Source of the DNA: Puffinus mauretanicus
Taxonomy: Eukaryota; Chordata; Aves; Procellariiformes; Procellariidae
DNA length: 64,000 nt
Direction of reading: 5' to 3'
Assembly: GCA_023333565.1 (NCBI GenBank)
Contig: JAJKFH010004053.1
Span: 310,001 to 374,000, forward strand
The notes beneath the pieces were generated by a model, which was given only the letters and a program-made list of their open reading frames with translations, was not told the origin of the DNA and made no database searches. This document shows, one piece after another, positions 26,478-38,699 of the stretch. The translations under genes were made by a program, and so were the position numbers. Numbering within the stretch: position 1 is the first letter of the stretch; each line of letters begins with the position of its first letter.

Positions 26478-29239
26478 CAGAAGGCAGAGTTGTCATCTCT
26501 GCATGACACAGTATCACTGACGTTTTTGTGACAGGTCCCATTCTTCACAAAATTATACTGACTGACTCAAGTAAACATTCATCCTCTGAAATCTTACTGA
26601 CTGCATCTCCTGTGATGTCTTCAAGCTCTGATGATGAGCTAACCGGGTTGCAGTGTTTGCTATCAGCCTGTACTTACATTTAAAGCAAACAAAAAATACT
26701 GACCCATTGCATTTTCCAGCTCTCTTAAATGCATCATTAGTATCAGATTTGTTGAACTTTGTCATTGACTCAGAGCTTTGTGGTTAATTCTTCCAAACAT
26801 CTTTAGTGTAAGTTATCAAACCTGCAGATAGAAAAATGCTCTTGGTTTTTAGCTGATGTTTAACTTCCCCTCTGACTTCTGCTTAAATAGGTAATGTGGC
26901 ACTAGTGCTCTGACACCCTCCCAGCTTTCCTTAAAGAAAAACAATTCATTATTTCTGTCTTTTCTCCATCGTGCTTGATAACGTCATAATTCAAACTGAT
27001 ACCAGTGCCGAAATTCTGGTGTGTGAGAGCTTAGTTGTTAACTGAACTACTTGCTATGCACATAATCTTTACTGGAGTGTCTAACAGTGTCTGACTGCTT
27101 CAGTCACTCACTCTTTCCTTCCTAAATTAATTTATTCTCATGACTTAACATTCCCTAAGAGTCTAGGTAATGTCAGTCACCTCAGCTATCACTTGTACAT
27201 AGAGTATATTCCATTAAATTAATGGAATGTATACTAAAACCACTGCATATAAATAAGCACTTTAAATTTCAGAATTTTGGCATTTTCCATCTACTTGTAG
27301 GAAAATAAAACAGCCTTCCAGCACTTTAGTGCAGTTACGATTTTTTAAAAATCTAAACCTTAAATATTCTGGAAGATTTGACAGGTATATGTTGGTTTAA
27401 CACTTGTAAGATAAATAAATAGTCTGAACCAGACACTAATTTCTAACTCTTTCAATTTTATCATTTGAGAAACAGTCACATAGTGTATCAACATAGCATA
27501 AAGAACTCAATCTCACAATTTTGCAAGGTGTCATGCAAGACAGCTAAGAGTCCCAATACCGATTCAAGTAAAAGTGGTGTGTTCTTGGTATGATGAAATA
27601 ATAAAATATTAACCTTAGAGTAAGACAACTGTTGTTTACCAACAATCCCCAAACACAGGCTTAGTTTATTTTCCTGTTTCCTTCATTCGCCTCCAAAAGC
27701 CCTGCCTGTTTTCAAGGCTTCCTGCAACATTTCTCCATGATTATAATTTCCTTTAGCTTCACCAGTCATACAGTGTTATGACATATAGTGGCATATAAGC
27801 TGCATCCATTACAAAAACAACCACATTTTCCTTATCACCTTTACCTTGGGTTTAATTCTGGTAATATGGTAAGTCACAGGTTCCTTTTTGATGTTATAGA
27901 GCGTGTTGTTGTATTATGGAATTATTTCCTTACTCTACAGAAAGCTTGAAAATCCTATTTGTTTTAAAGGAAAATCTATATTGAAAATTTCTAGCTAAAC
28001 TAATTTTATCAGTTGGGCTCTTAGCAGACAAGAATATCTATTTTTTTGTTGAGAGATTAAATAAATATACAACATCAAAGGAAAACATTAAAATGCAAGA
28101 ATAAACAAAATGAAGCAAAATAAAAATATTATCATTTTTATAAAAGTAAGAAGCTTCCTTCCCTCAAGGGGCTGTCACTGAACTGAGCTAAAAACAGACA
28201 TGAGGGTAGCAGCCCGCAGCCTGCAAGCGCTACGCCCTCCGAAGCTTGTGCCATATTTCCCTAACCTCCTCCTTCCCATTGAAAAATGTGTGCCAGTCAT
28301 CATTCATGCATATTCAGACCCAGCTGAAGTTAGCAGTTGCCCGATTTCAAGAAGCGAGGTAGAAGAAGTGAGAAAACCCACAGACTGCTGCTCTGGGTAA
28401 GTGGCTTGAGACAAGCTGCAGCCCAGAGGAGAAAGACGTTGCGTAAACAGGTTAACTGGGCCGGCAAAACCTTCCTCTGTAAGCCATCAAAATGATTTTT
28501 TTACCTCCACATCTATTACTTCAGTTTATTGCCCTTTAAAAGAAGAGTAATACTGCTTTACTTTGGAAGGATTGCTTTATTAGGTATCTAAATACTTTTG
28601 GCATAAGCTAAGCAGAAACATATGCTTTTTTTTTTACCATAAGATAACTGTAGTCAGCACTTCAAGTTTTTAAAGTAACTGAGGTCTTCAACATTATGGC
28701 CAAACTGCACCACTTTATATATTTACATTATCATTTTAATGCACAGAGAATTTCTTTCCGTAAAAAAGCATTAATAGAAGCTTCAACAACTTGATTTTGG
28801 TCTCCGCAGTAAAACACAATGAATATTTAAATCCAGTTCCTCATTTTGAGACCCCACAAATAATCTTATCAGAGATAAATACTGCAGCAAAATTCTGCTG
28901 TCATTTGAAATAGCACAGGATTCAGCAGAATACTTTCCACTTCCTTATGTAGCTTTGGGTTGAGGAGTTTGTGAGTGGTTTTCTTGTCCCATCATATTAG
29001 ACAAATCTCTAATTTCTACACATTCCCAAAGAAAATATTCTTCAGATAGATAAGTACTAAGTAGCAGAGATTTTTAATTGCTCAAGAAGAAAAAAATCAA
29101 AGAGGCAGTTTTTCTACCTTCCAAAGAGCAGGAATAAATACAGGAGGTATCCTAGAGGTGTTCTGCTCCCTCCAAGTCAGGAGGAGTTTCTTTGGCCCCA
29201 ATGAGAAAAGAAAAGCCAACGCGGCTGCAGAAAGCTTTG

Positions 29240-29350
29240 CCCAGGTGGTACCAACTCCCTTCCCGCTGTAGTCTTCTGCGCCCGGCGCTCGGGACGCACG
29301 CACGCGCTCGGCATCCCTGGAACGCTGCTGTGGCTGTTGTAAAGCATCCT
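29240..29350. other. Small CpG-dense patch
   Basis: Around 29,276-29,325 there are about ten CpGs in fifty bases, in a background where CpG is rare. The patch is much shorter than a standard CpG island. No splice signals or coding frame that I recognise accompany it. It may be an unmethylated regulatory element or the remnant of a GC-rich repeat. Confidence 0.4.
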
Positions 29351-31009
29351 CTGACAACACGTGCAACTGAAACAGGTATTTCCTTTGATAAAGGTCAATT
29401 GCCAAAGACCGAGTTGGATTTTTTCACATGCGACAAAAGCACAATTAAAACTGGCGTCTTTGTAGTAAATTCAATAACGCTGTATTCACTGTACTGATCA
29501 GCGTCCACGGCAGAGAGAAATGAAGGCCCTCCAAAGCTGTCACACGGTAAAATTTTAGCTGTGCTCTGATCTGTTCACCAAATATCTCTCCTTCCCCTGC
29601 CGAGACCCTGTCAGTGAAAGAAACCTCGGGGGGAAAAAAGTAGCAATGCTTCACTGAAAACAGTATTCGCTGATTTAGCTCTAGCACCAGAGCACAGTGA
29701 AGTGGTTTGTTAATTTAGACTTTTGCAGTTCTGCTAAACTTAGTAAAACTGATGTCATCAAGCCCAGAAGCATCTCTAGAAATACTCACACCACTTCTTT
29801 TCAGAGAATGAAGTCATCTGAAGTGCACAGGCAGAGCTGGATGGAAAAATAAAATTCACAAAAACGTTTTGAAAGTTGTTTTCTTTCTTCAACTTTTTAG
29901 AGAGTTTTGACATTTCTTGAAGAGGAACAACAACCACCTCTCCATCAACAGCACTTGAGCCAGAAAGGCACTACACCAGCGTAGACCCAACACAGACACG
30001 TGCCCCTAGGCCTCTCACATTTCAAAGAAATAACCTAAGCTCTGAAATATCACTTATTCCAAGACAGATCTGTCTCATTTTAAAGCAGAAATTAACTCCT
30101 GTCAGAAGCAACATTTGGAGACATGCTTGATTTTGATAAAATTGAATTATTTTTGCCAGAGGCAAGTGAAATATTGAAGAGCAAGAGCTAATTAAAAATA
30201 ATTCCTATCTTGAATACTTGATCTGAGTACAAGTGCTAGGACAAATTTCTGGGGTTTAAACAGTAAGAATGTAGCAAAACTTGGCTGCTTGTGAATAAAA
30301 CTGCAATCCCACAACAAGCTGTGCTAAGGCAAACTGGCTTCTCCAGGTCTCTGGGCAGGGTAGCTGAGAATCTCTGCAACTTTTACTGAGAAAAAAAAAA
30401 AAAAGAGAAGGAAAAAAAGAAGCCCAGAAGGCGTTGATGTCCTCTCTCTGTTTTTTGTAGCAATATTCCTTGGGATTATAATTCATCTTCCACTGAAGGC
30501 TCCCAACATTAACATCAACCAGTAAACCTGTCTGAAGTAGTGCTGACATACTGAATTATTTAAACAAGAAAATCTTCATAATAAGGTGTTTTCAAAAGCA
30601 GAAAAGAATTCTTTTGCTGCAGCTCTGTTGCACGTCTAAGAAGTCAGAAAATAAAAGTGTTCTCCAAACATGCTGTAGGTGATATCAACATTGGGGGCTG
30701 ACAGTGGGAGGTGAACAACTGAATCCTACCCTCAGAAAATGCTTTCACGCTTTTTTAAAGGAAGGATAGATATGGGAGGGGAAATCACTTTCTCTATTGC
30801 TCTCGCTGAATTTGGGATTTACTGCTGTGAACCAGTTTCAGCTCACTGACTAATACCCTTGAAGTTTTCTGCTGCCATCCCACTAAATTAGAAGTGTAAA
30901 GGTAAGGAGGCTCAAGGTACGGTCTAGTGATACAGACCCTCTTGCTGCTGGGAAACGCATTGCCTAATAAACACGAAAGCAAACACGCCAAATACCGATT
31001 CGTATCGAT

Positions 31010-31260
31010 GCCACCAACCCCATTTCCCCTGTCAAATCTCCTCTCTGGTCTCCTCGCCCTTGCCTCGCCTCTGAAGCACGGCTGCTGAAACAGCTCTCGG
31101 CTGCTGGTGACGCCCAGGGGAGCAGCAGCCACCGGAGCGTAACCTCTGCTGCCGGGACGGCGGCAGCCGGGGCCAGCCGACCCGAGGCTTGGTATGGAAA
31201 GCGTAAGGAAGAAGCCTTTATGCACTGTTAAGCCACGCTTAACGCGTGCAGTCAAGCAAG
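31010..31260. other. CpG-rich patch, possible weak CpG island
   Basis: Between about 31,040 and 31,200 CpGs are frequent and GC content is clearly above the surroundings. A 160-codon frame on the minus strand (30794-31276) runs through it, but its composition is what an open GC-rich stretch gives by chance. Could be an enhancer, an alternative promoter or a non-coding first exon; the sequence does not decide. Confidence 0.4.
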
Positions 31261-34200
31261 AGACTCTACCAGTCACCCACTTATCGGGATGCAGTACAGT
31301 TTTCAGCGTGGTATCTTTTTCACGTTAGGCAGTGTTTTTTTCCCTAGAGAGCAATAACTCATCTACGCAGCGGGACGCACTATTACATAGAGTTCTGCAT
31401 CCTCCCCTAAGAGGCATGGTGCAGAAACACTGCAAGTCACAATATCTCACGAGAGAAAAATCTGGTTCTGAGTTTCAGATTCAGCATCTCCCTGTGCAGC
31501 TTGGCATCTGCCATCAATACGATATTTTTCTTTCCAGCTCAGAACATATGCCTCTTCGTGCATGAGACACGATTGGACAATGAATGACATCATCTGTACC
31601 TTTGTTAACCCATTTGCAGGAGACTGGGGTCCCTTGACAGTTGAATTTAGAAAGATAACTAGTTTTTCCATGTGCTAAACCAAGATAATCTCCTGTGTTT
31701 TGTTTCTTCTGGCATCTTGTTTAGCGCTTATGCAAATAATATAATTTATTTGAGCCATTTGCAACATTAAACATGGAATTCAGCAGGCAGCATGCACGAC
31801 CAAATTGCACAAGCATATGAGAATGAGATGGTTTCCAAAGATAGTTACATTAAGCTTACATTTGCAGAATAAATAATTCAATCCTCATGCTCCACATTTA
31901 AATATTTATACAAATACACTGCTTGTCACAATTAGTTTGATTAAACTGTTAAGAAAAAGGAACTGTGCAAGAAATGAGACTTCATCCAGGAGAAGAAGCT
32001 ATTTATGTTGAAGTTAATTATGTGAAATTACAGAAGCAGCAGCAGGTCAGGAAGCGGTCCTCCAAATCCACACGAAGATCTGACCCCCAGCTAATTCAAG
32101 GAAGGTTTTCTACCCAAATTTTTTGCATTTAGCAAACAAGACCCTGAGCTTATTTTCCTCTTTGTCTCATGGAAACATGAGACATGTTTTCCTCCTTCTC
32201 CCATGAAAAGTCTTATTTATAGACTGAAAACACACTGTAGTTTACAGACTATTTTCTGCATAATTTTCTTTCACAACATGCTCAGGACAAATTATTTGCT
32301 TTCACAGCACACTCACCACAACTCCTTGAAGCAGGAAGAGAAACATTAATGGAAAACCTTTTCCCTTTAATCTCAGGGGCATTTTTCAGGAAACTTCAAA
32401 AATCCTGAATAGCCTCAGAGAAAAGCCTAGATGTGTGATCCTGTTTATAGATCAGAATAGGGATTATTTCTGATCGACATGAGGTCTGGTGCTACGAAGT
32501 TTAGGGGGACAGAATGACAGTCCCCCTCTAGGAGGAAGAAATCAGCTTACCCTGTCTCACTGGCATTAATTCTGATGTGACTAAGGCTACCCAGAGCTCC
32601 ACACATGACATTTTGTAGTACTACTAGGAATTCAAGCTCTGACTGTATGTGCAATACTGGAGCGCTGCTGTAACAGGATTTACGAATAGGCAAGTGGGTC
32701 ACCTTGATCTGAAGCGGTTTATTCTGTGTTTTTCAGTAATTGAAGGAAAAGAAAGGATGACAGAGGTCTGCTCCATCATTGACCGAGTTCAAGCTGAACA
32801 GCATCGTGTAAAAGCATTTACTGTACAAAACAACTGGCCAGTGGGAGGATCCTGCAGGGCAAGCCAGGCTGCCCAAACCAGCCTCCGATTCAAGCTCGTG
32901 AGGGATCTGCCCTTGCATCAAAGGGCACTGAGTAGAGACTTCGTCCAGAGGACAAATAAAAAATTCCTCTTGTTTCTACCTAGTTATTTTAACACCGTTT
33001 CTGGAATAAGCCTATGAGAACCAGATTAGGAACACTGCAAAAATTCACAAACGCCTGTTGTACTTTTCATTGGTGGTTGGTGGTGCAAGAGCACAAAGAG
33101 TGGGAAAGAAAGAGTGGGATACTGCCTTTAACTGCCATGGACCTGCCAAAAACCTGCCAAAGAGGTTTCTTTTCTTGTGTGATTCAATGAGACCAAGAAT
33201 TTAGTTGTTGTATCTATGAGGCAAGCTAGATTCCTTAATGTAGGTGAAATTTTGCTTTTTTTATTATATATTTGGTTGACATATTTCCTCATATTCTACT
33301 TTCTCTTACCTTCCCCTCCCAAATAAAGTTTCTCCTTTTTCCTATTTCCAAGCATGAATACGTAATTATGTGCAAATGAAAGTGAGACCAAGAATGCATT
33401 CAAAGAGGCGGTGTTTTAGTTTCCCAATACCAAAAGTGAGCACAGGCAGCTTTGGGAAAGCTCTTCTACCACCTGGATTTATGTTTAGAAGAGCTCTAGA
33501 GAGCCTGAACCTGATCCCCTTTATTCCTGGCATCTGGGAGAAGGTTAAACATAATTACATACACACAAACGAATCCATAATCAAGGACAGAACTGGCACA
33601 CTCTCAGAATAAAAAAATAAGTTTGACTATTTCTCCAAAGTTTGTAAAGCAAGCAGAAAAACAGGTGGACAGGTATGGAAAACCCCCGCTTCCCTCCTAT
33701 GTAGGCAAAAGTTAGATATGCAGCTACAGTCCCCAGGAAATAAAAAATGGATAGTCAGGTAAATTCATACACGGAATTGATGTAGAGTTTATACTACTGA
33801 TAAAAACTGCCACCACACCACAGACCTGCTCTTCTTCAGTAAAGGACAAAAAAAAAAAAAAAGAAGAAAGAGGCATCATAGGCTTCACTCTCGTGGACAA
33901 GAATGAAGGGGAAGTAAGCACGCATGATATGGGTATGTATCAGCTTGACTTTTTCAGGAAATGGATTACTAGGACCCTTCACTTTCTCCCCTTTTATTTC
34001 TCTGTCACCAAAACATTTCTGTGTCAGAGAGGGCAGCCGTCAGGAGCTTTATTATTATATTTATTACTACCTAGAGAAACTTCCTCCCCAACAGTCCTCA
34101 ATGCTGGCAACCTGCTGAGAGAAAGGAAGTAGAGCGCGTGAGCTGTTTGCTGTATCTGCCAACCTGTTCCTGACACTTTTACAGGGGCTGGGGAAAGACT

Positions 34201-37200
34201 TCATTTTCACATTGATCATGTAGCAAATCAGTAAAGACAAATTCCGGTCAGCATCTTTGCAAAAAGGCTTCCACAAACCAGGACTTATCATAGAACCTGT
34301 GTATCAAAAACATTCTTGCATATTTTTTTCTTGACTAGTTTCACTTATATTAGTACCTTAGTAAAGTAGTTGTAGTAGAGAACACTTTACACCAGTTTAA
34401 CGTGGACCTGCCACTGAAAGCAACAGTCCTGCCAGATTGGTTTTAACCTGGAGAAACTCTCCAGCACTGTTTACAGCTTAAAGGTTTGTGCCAGTCCAAG
34501 GCTCTGGCTGGCATAGACGTAGGAACAAGGAGGCGGGGGGGTGGACCATGCACTGGACTTTTCTATCAGGAGTAGAGCTGACATTAAACATTCAGGAAAC
34601 TATGACCAAAGATTTGGGGTATGGGAGAGGTTTACAATTATTTTGCAATTATTTTCCATCACTTCCAACATAGACAGGTTCAAAATATAAAAACATTATT
34701 TCCCCCAAATATCACATACATTTGCAATGTCTCATAAGATTTCAAGTTACAAAAACGTACAAGTTAGCATTATTTGAAGTATTAACACTGAAAAGTTATT
34801 CTTCAAAGAACCATACAGTACTGGAATCTGAGAGGCAGTCCTTCCCTTACCTTTCCACTGTCCTCTGGTTTTTCCTTTATTTTGGTACTTAGCTATGATC
34901 ATGCCACGATCATGCCACTTCCCAACAGCCATGCAATCAAGGCATAATTTGTTCCATCAGTAATGCAAGAAATAATTTAGAAAAACATTATTCACTGTCA
35001 GCTGAGTCTGACTCAGGGAAAAAATTGTCCAGAGGTTGTAGAAGAGATTGAACTTTTAACCATACTATTAATTTCTCTGATTTCACAATGTGCTACTCTC
35101 TAGTCATCATCCCTTGAATACAAGGTTTCAGAAAAACAAGTTAAAAGCAAATCCATTATAAAACAGGAGAGAATGATAATGCTAACCAATATTTCCTTCT
35201 CTGCAGCAAAGAAGGAAAAGTCATTGCAGTGACAAAACATTTTTAGTTTTTGTTCTCAGAGTAGCTGTACATCTACCATATAAATAACTAGATCTTATAA
35301 TTGTATTATAGATGCAATAGGTATTATACTACATACGTTCAACATCACATGCATACATGTGCCAGGTATAAGAAGTATTTACTTGCTTGTAGATAGGCTA
35401 TGTTGATTAAAATATTTGCATTACACAAGTGAAAGCAAAGTCGGGGCCCGTTCCTTTCTGGGATTGAACAAAAGTGGAATAGAAAGTTGACAATGCTTAA
35501 AAAACAGGTTTTTATTATATGTGTTAGGAAACAATTCCTGTTAGGGGATATGTTTATTTTGCCTTTCCATGTCATTAGTAATGGAAAGAATTAAAGTTCG
35601 TGGAACTAACTCGGTATATCCTGGAATAATGCAGAATCTTTATTGGACCATTTACCCTGATCCATTAAAGCAACCTCTCCATGTAACTCACAGGTTGGTT
35701 TGACATGTCCTGTAGGAAGTCAGAACAAACAACCTTCGTCAGAATAATGTAGCCCCAAAGAGATCTTATGGAAGGTCAAGAAACTTATCGAAAATACTTT
35801 GTTATCCGCAGCCATAAAACCTAAGAGTAGAAGGGACAACAATAACAAGCCATAGGTGTCTCTTACTGGTCTTCCTGCTGTACTGGTTTGAAATTGCTCT
35901 CAAATGGTGACTAGGATAAAGACCAGCACTGAAAACCATTAGCTTCAGTAAAGATTAAGGACATTACTAATGTGTATTCCATAACTGGTTTAATACTGTC
36001 TTGCATAATCATATCTTGCCGATACTGAAAACATCTTTAAGATGGAAAAAGAATCGGGTTTAGGCCAATTAAAGTATTATTATACAAAACATATACACAA
36101 CTAATTCAGCTGCAGAAAAGCAGGGTGTTCTTATCAGAGGTTGTTCAGCTGTAGGCACTCTTCTCAGTGAAATCCACATGGTTTTTCAAACCTGGAAAAA
36201 GCCGTAACGTGCAAGCAGACTGCAGAGAACACTCCTTCCACGGCTGTGACCATGGGGTCCTTCCCATCTCTCAGTGGCTGCCTATTTCTCTCTGGAAAAG
36301 CAAGACCTCATGACTCTGTACTGATAGCCTCAAACACAAAACGTGTTCTTCAGTCTTCAGAAGCTCTCACGCTTCTAATATTAGAATTATTTATGCTGTA
36401 GACCTGTTCTGAACAAATAAAGGCCTATTTTATTAAAGATGTGAATAGGCGTGTTTTGGTTTGACGTTCTTAGAAAGAATGTATGCTAACAGAAGAGCAT
36501 CTGTCTTCACACCTCAGCGAGAACTGTTTCAGTACCCACACAGTTAAGATGTCTGGCTTCTTGCATTTGGACAGCAAACCTTTTTGGTTTGCATCCTGAA
36601 TAAAGTTTATCTCCAATCCTTCTAATGAGAAGCAGCTTTCTTCACGCTGCAGTGAAGGAACTTAATTATTTTGTGATAAAGTAAAATATGCCTAATTATT
36701 CATTGAGACCTTTTCCCTTGATCATTCAATTGGCCTTAGATCACCTTCATTGGGTTCAATTACATTTTCTCAGGAGGAAACTGTAACCCATTTAATATAT
36801 ATGCTTCCCAATATTTTAAAGATACTGGCTGGAAGAGGGACGTCTGGAGGAAAAAGCCTATTGATTAGAAAGTTCTATTAGTTGCTACAAAAATAGTTTT
36901 TTTACAAGCTTCAAAGCGTTAGCATCAAAGATGCATTTGTGGTAGGACGCTTGTTAATATTCACAGAAGCATGAGGTAACTCCTGGGTCAAACCATTAGC
37001 ATAAATTACACATATAATTGTGCTGTTTTATCAAACCTTCTTAGAAAGCTCAGGTATGACTATGCATATGAATTCTACACACACTTTAATCTTGGATTAT
37101 GGTCTCAACATTAACACTAAATATTATACAATTTGCAAATGACGTAAGACGTGGTTGTGAAGTTAAAAAAATAAACCCATGTTAATTCTGTAAGTTGTTC

Positions 37201-38203
37201 AGACATGCAGTTGTTCACAGCTGAGATAGATACCCTGCCTGACAAACAGACACCTGAACAGTCAGCCAGTGAAGCTTTTTTTTTTTTCCCTGTTGCATAA
37301 TGTTTCCACTGTACTATCCAGAAACATTGTGCTTTGTGGTTAAACTTTTGTAAAGAGGAATGCACTTAAAATACTCAGTAAGTCCAAAGAGCACATTGTG
37401 GCTTCTGGAAGCATCACTATGTACTTCAGCAAATGGGCCATACAGATCATTTTCTTGCATATTGCAGAAGCTGTCATACTGGAACTGAACCTTGTATTTC
37501 AATGTATTTTACTTTTTATTGCATAATAATAATAAAATTAAGCAAACTACATGTTTTCAAATTATTTAATTGGAAGCAAAAGGAGAAATAAAATATCCAG
37601 TTGCAACCTCACAAAATACTGAAGGCAACATATCTGGTGTAAATTAGGAGAAGCTCAATTTTACAGCACCAGTTCATGGTATGAATAAGAGCCAAGAAAT
37701 AAAAGAAGGATGCCACACTCGAACACAGTGTGGGAAAGTTGCATGTTGTGTTTCTCAAGAGCTCAAGGAAAAGTTTTGCAGATGCATAAAGAAGGCATAA
37801 AGAAGCTCAAAGCAAGGCCATGTAGACTTCTAAATCTCTGACAGCAGTTTTCAAATCTCCACCATTACCTGTATTTGAAAATAAAGTTATACCCATTGTG
37901 CCTGTTTGGGAAATATGGGAAATAATGTCAGACATTTTAGGAAGTAAGATTAAAGAAAAGATAAAGTAACTCCTCAAATGGTTATTTGAGGATGCGTTTA
38001 TTTTTCTGAGAGCAAAGTCCAGCTACGTGAATTCTGCAATACGATTCCTTTGGGATTTTCTTTCTTAGTGTCATGGTTTAATCCGGCAGGCAGCCAAACA
38101 CCACACAGCCGCTCGCTCACTCCCCCACCACCACCCCCCAGTGGGACAGAGAGAGAATCGGAAGGGTAAGAGTGAGAAAACTTGTGGGTTGAGATAAAGA
38201 CAG

Positions 38204-38209
38204 TTTAAT
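38204..38209 (-). terminator. LTR copy 2 polyadenylation signal (ATTAAA)
   Basis: The hexamer sits at the same place relative to the U5 edge as in LTR copy 1, within the conserved GAGATAAAGACAGTTTAAT block. Confidence 0.45.
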
Positions 38210-38229
38210 TGAACAGAAAAGGAAGGGGA

Positions 38230-38232
38230 AAT

Positions 38233-38267
<35 letters not shown>

Positions 38268-38268
38268 T
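38230..38268. repeat. (AAT)n microsatellite inside LTR copy 2
   Basis: About thirteen AAT/ATA units with one interruption. It joins directly to the GAA array and lies between the LTR promoter and its polyadenylation signal. Confidence 0.9.
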
Positions 38269-38363
38269 AGAAGAAGAAGAAGAAGAAGAAAAAGAAGAAG
38301 AAGAAGAAGAAGAAAAAGAAGAAGAAGAAGAAGAAGAAGAAGAAGAAGAAGATGAAGAAGAAT
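38269..38363. repeat. (GAA)n microsatellite inside LTR copy 2
   Basis: About thirty GAA units on the plus strand with a few AAA and GAT interruptions. GAA/TTC arrays are pure purine/pyrimidine and can form triplex (H-DNA); long ones silence genes, as in human FXN. In the orientation of the LTR the array would be transcribed as UUC repeats. Long open frames of one repeated residue across it are translation artefacts. Confidence 0.92.
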
Positions 38364-38699
38364 GAGAATATACAAAATGAGGCATGCACAATGCAGTTGC
38401 TCACCACCCACACTGACCAATAACCAAGTAGCGATCGCTACTTCCTGAAACATGCCTACCATATACTGAGCATGACATCACATGGTATGGAATACCCCGT
38501 TGGCCAGCTGGGCCAGCTGTCCCAGCTATGCTCCTTCCCAGTCTCTTGTGCACTTGGCAGAGCATGGAAGATGTCCTTGACTAGTAGGGTACTTAGCAAC
38601 AACTGAAAACATCAGTGTGTTATCAACATTCTTCTCATGCTAAATCCAAAACACAGCACTAGGAAGAAATTTAACTCTACCCCAGCCGAAACCAGGACA

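Larger units (their letters stand above)
16180..38068. other. Long gene-poor block
   Basis: About 22 kb with no convincing exon, RNA gene or full transposon. It contains homopolymers, short tandem duplications at 23.1 and 26.4 kb, moderately GC-richer patches near 17.4 and 20.6-20.9 kb, and two CpG-rich patches near 29.3 and 31.1 kb. The longest frame (30794-31276, minus, 160 codons) crosses the 31-kb GC-rich patch, where stop codons are rare, and has no family features. Old, heavily diverged repeats could be present below what can be seen by eye. Confidence 0.5.
38069..38699 (-). mobile_element. Solo LTR of an endogenous retrovirus (copy 2, minus strand)
   Basis: On the minus strand it begins TGTCCTGGTTTCGGC and ends AACCATGACA, with TG...CA termini. 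It is 631 bp long. Its outer parts match LTR copy 1 closely (for example CAGTGTGTTATCAACATT and GAGATAAAGACAGTTTAAT on the plus strand). The middle between the polyadenylation signal and the promoter is different and includes a long AAT/GAA microsatellite. Flanks are CTTAG (38064-38068) and CTTAC (38700-38704), a 5-bp duplication with one mismatch. No internal retroviral sequence remains. The promoter looks decayed: TGATGTCA instead of TGACGTCA, and GTATATGG where copy 1 has CATATAAAG. Confidence 0.88.

Noticed and set aside
30794..31276. 160-codon minus-strand frame, the longest in the window
   Set aside because: It crosses a GC-rich, stop-poor patch, contains no recognisable domain, and its length is only slightly above what chance allows in 64 kb.
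38071..38462. Long minus-strand frames of repeated Ser, Phe or Leu residues
   Set aside because: They are translations of the GAA/AAT microsatellite inside LTR copy 2 in different frames.
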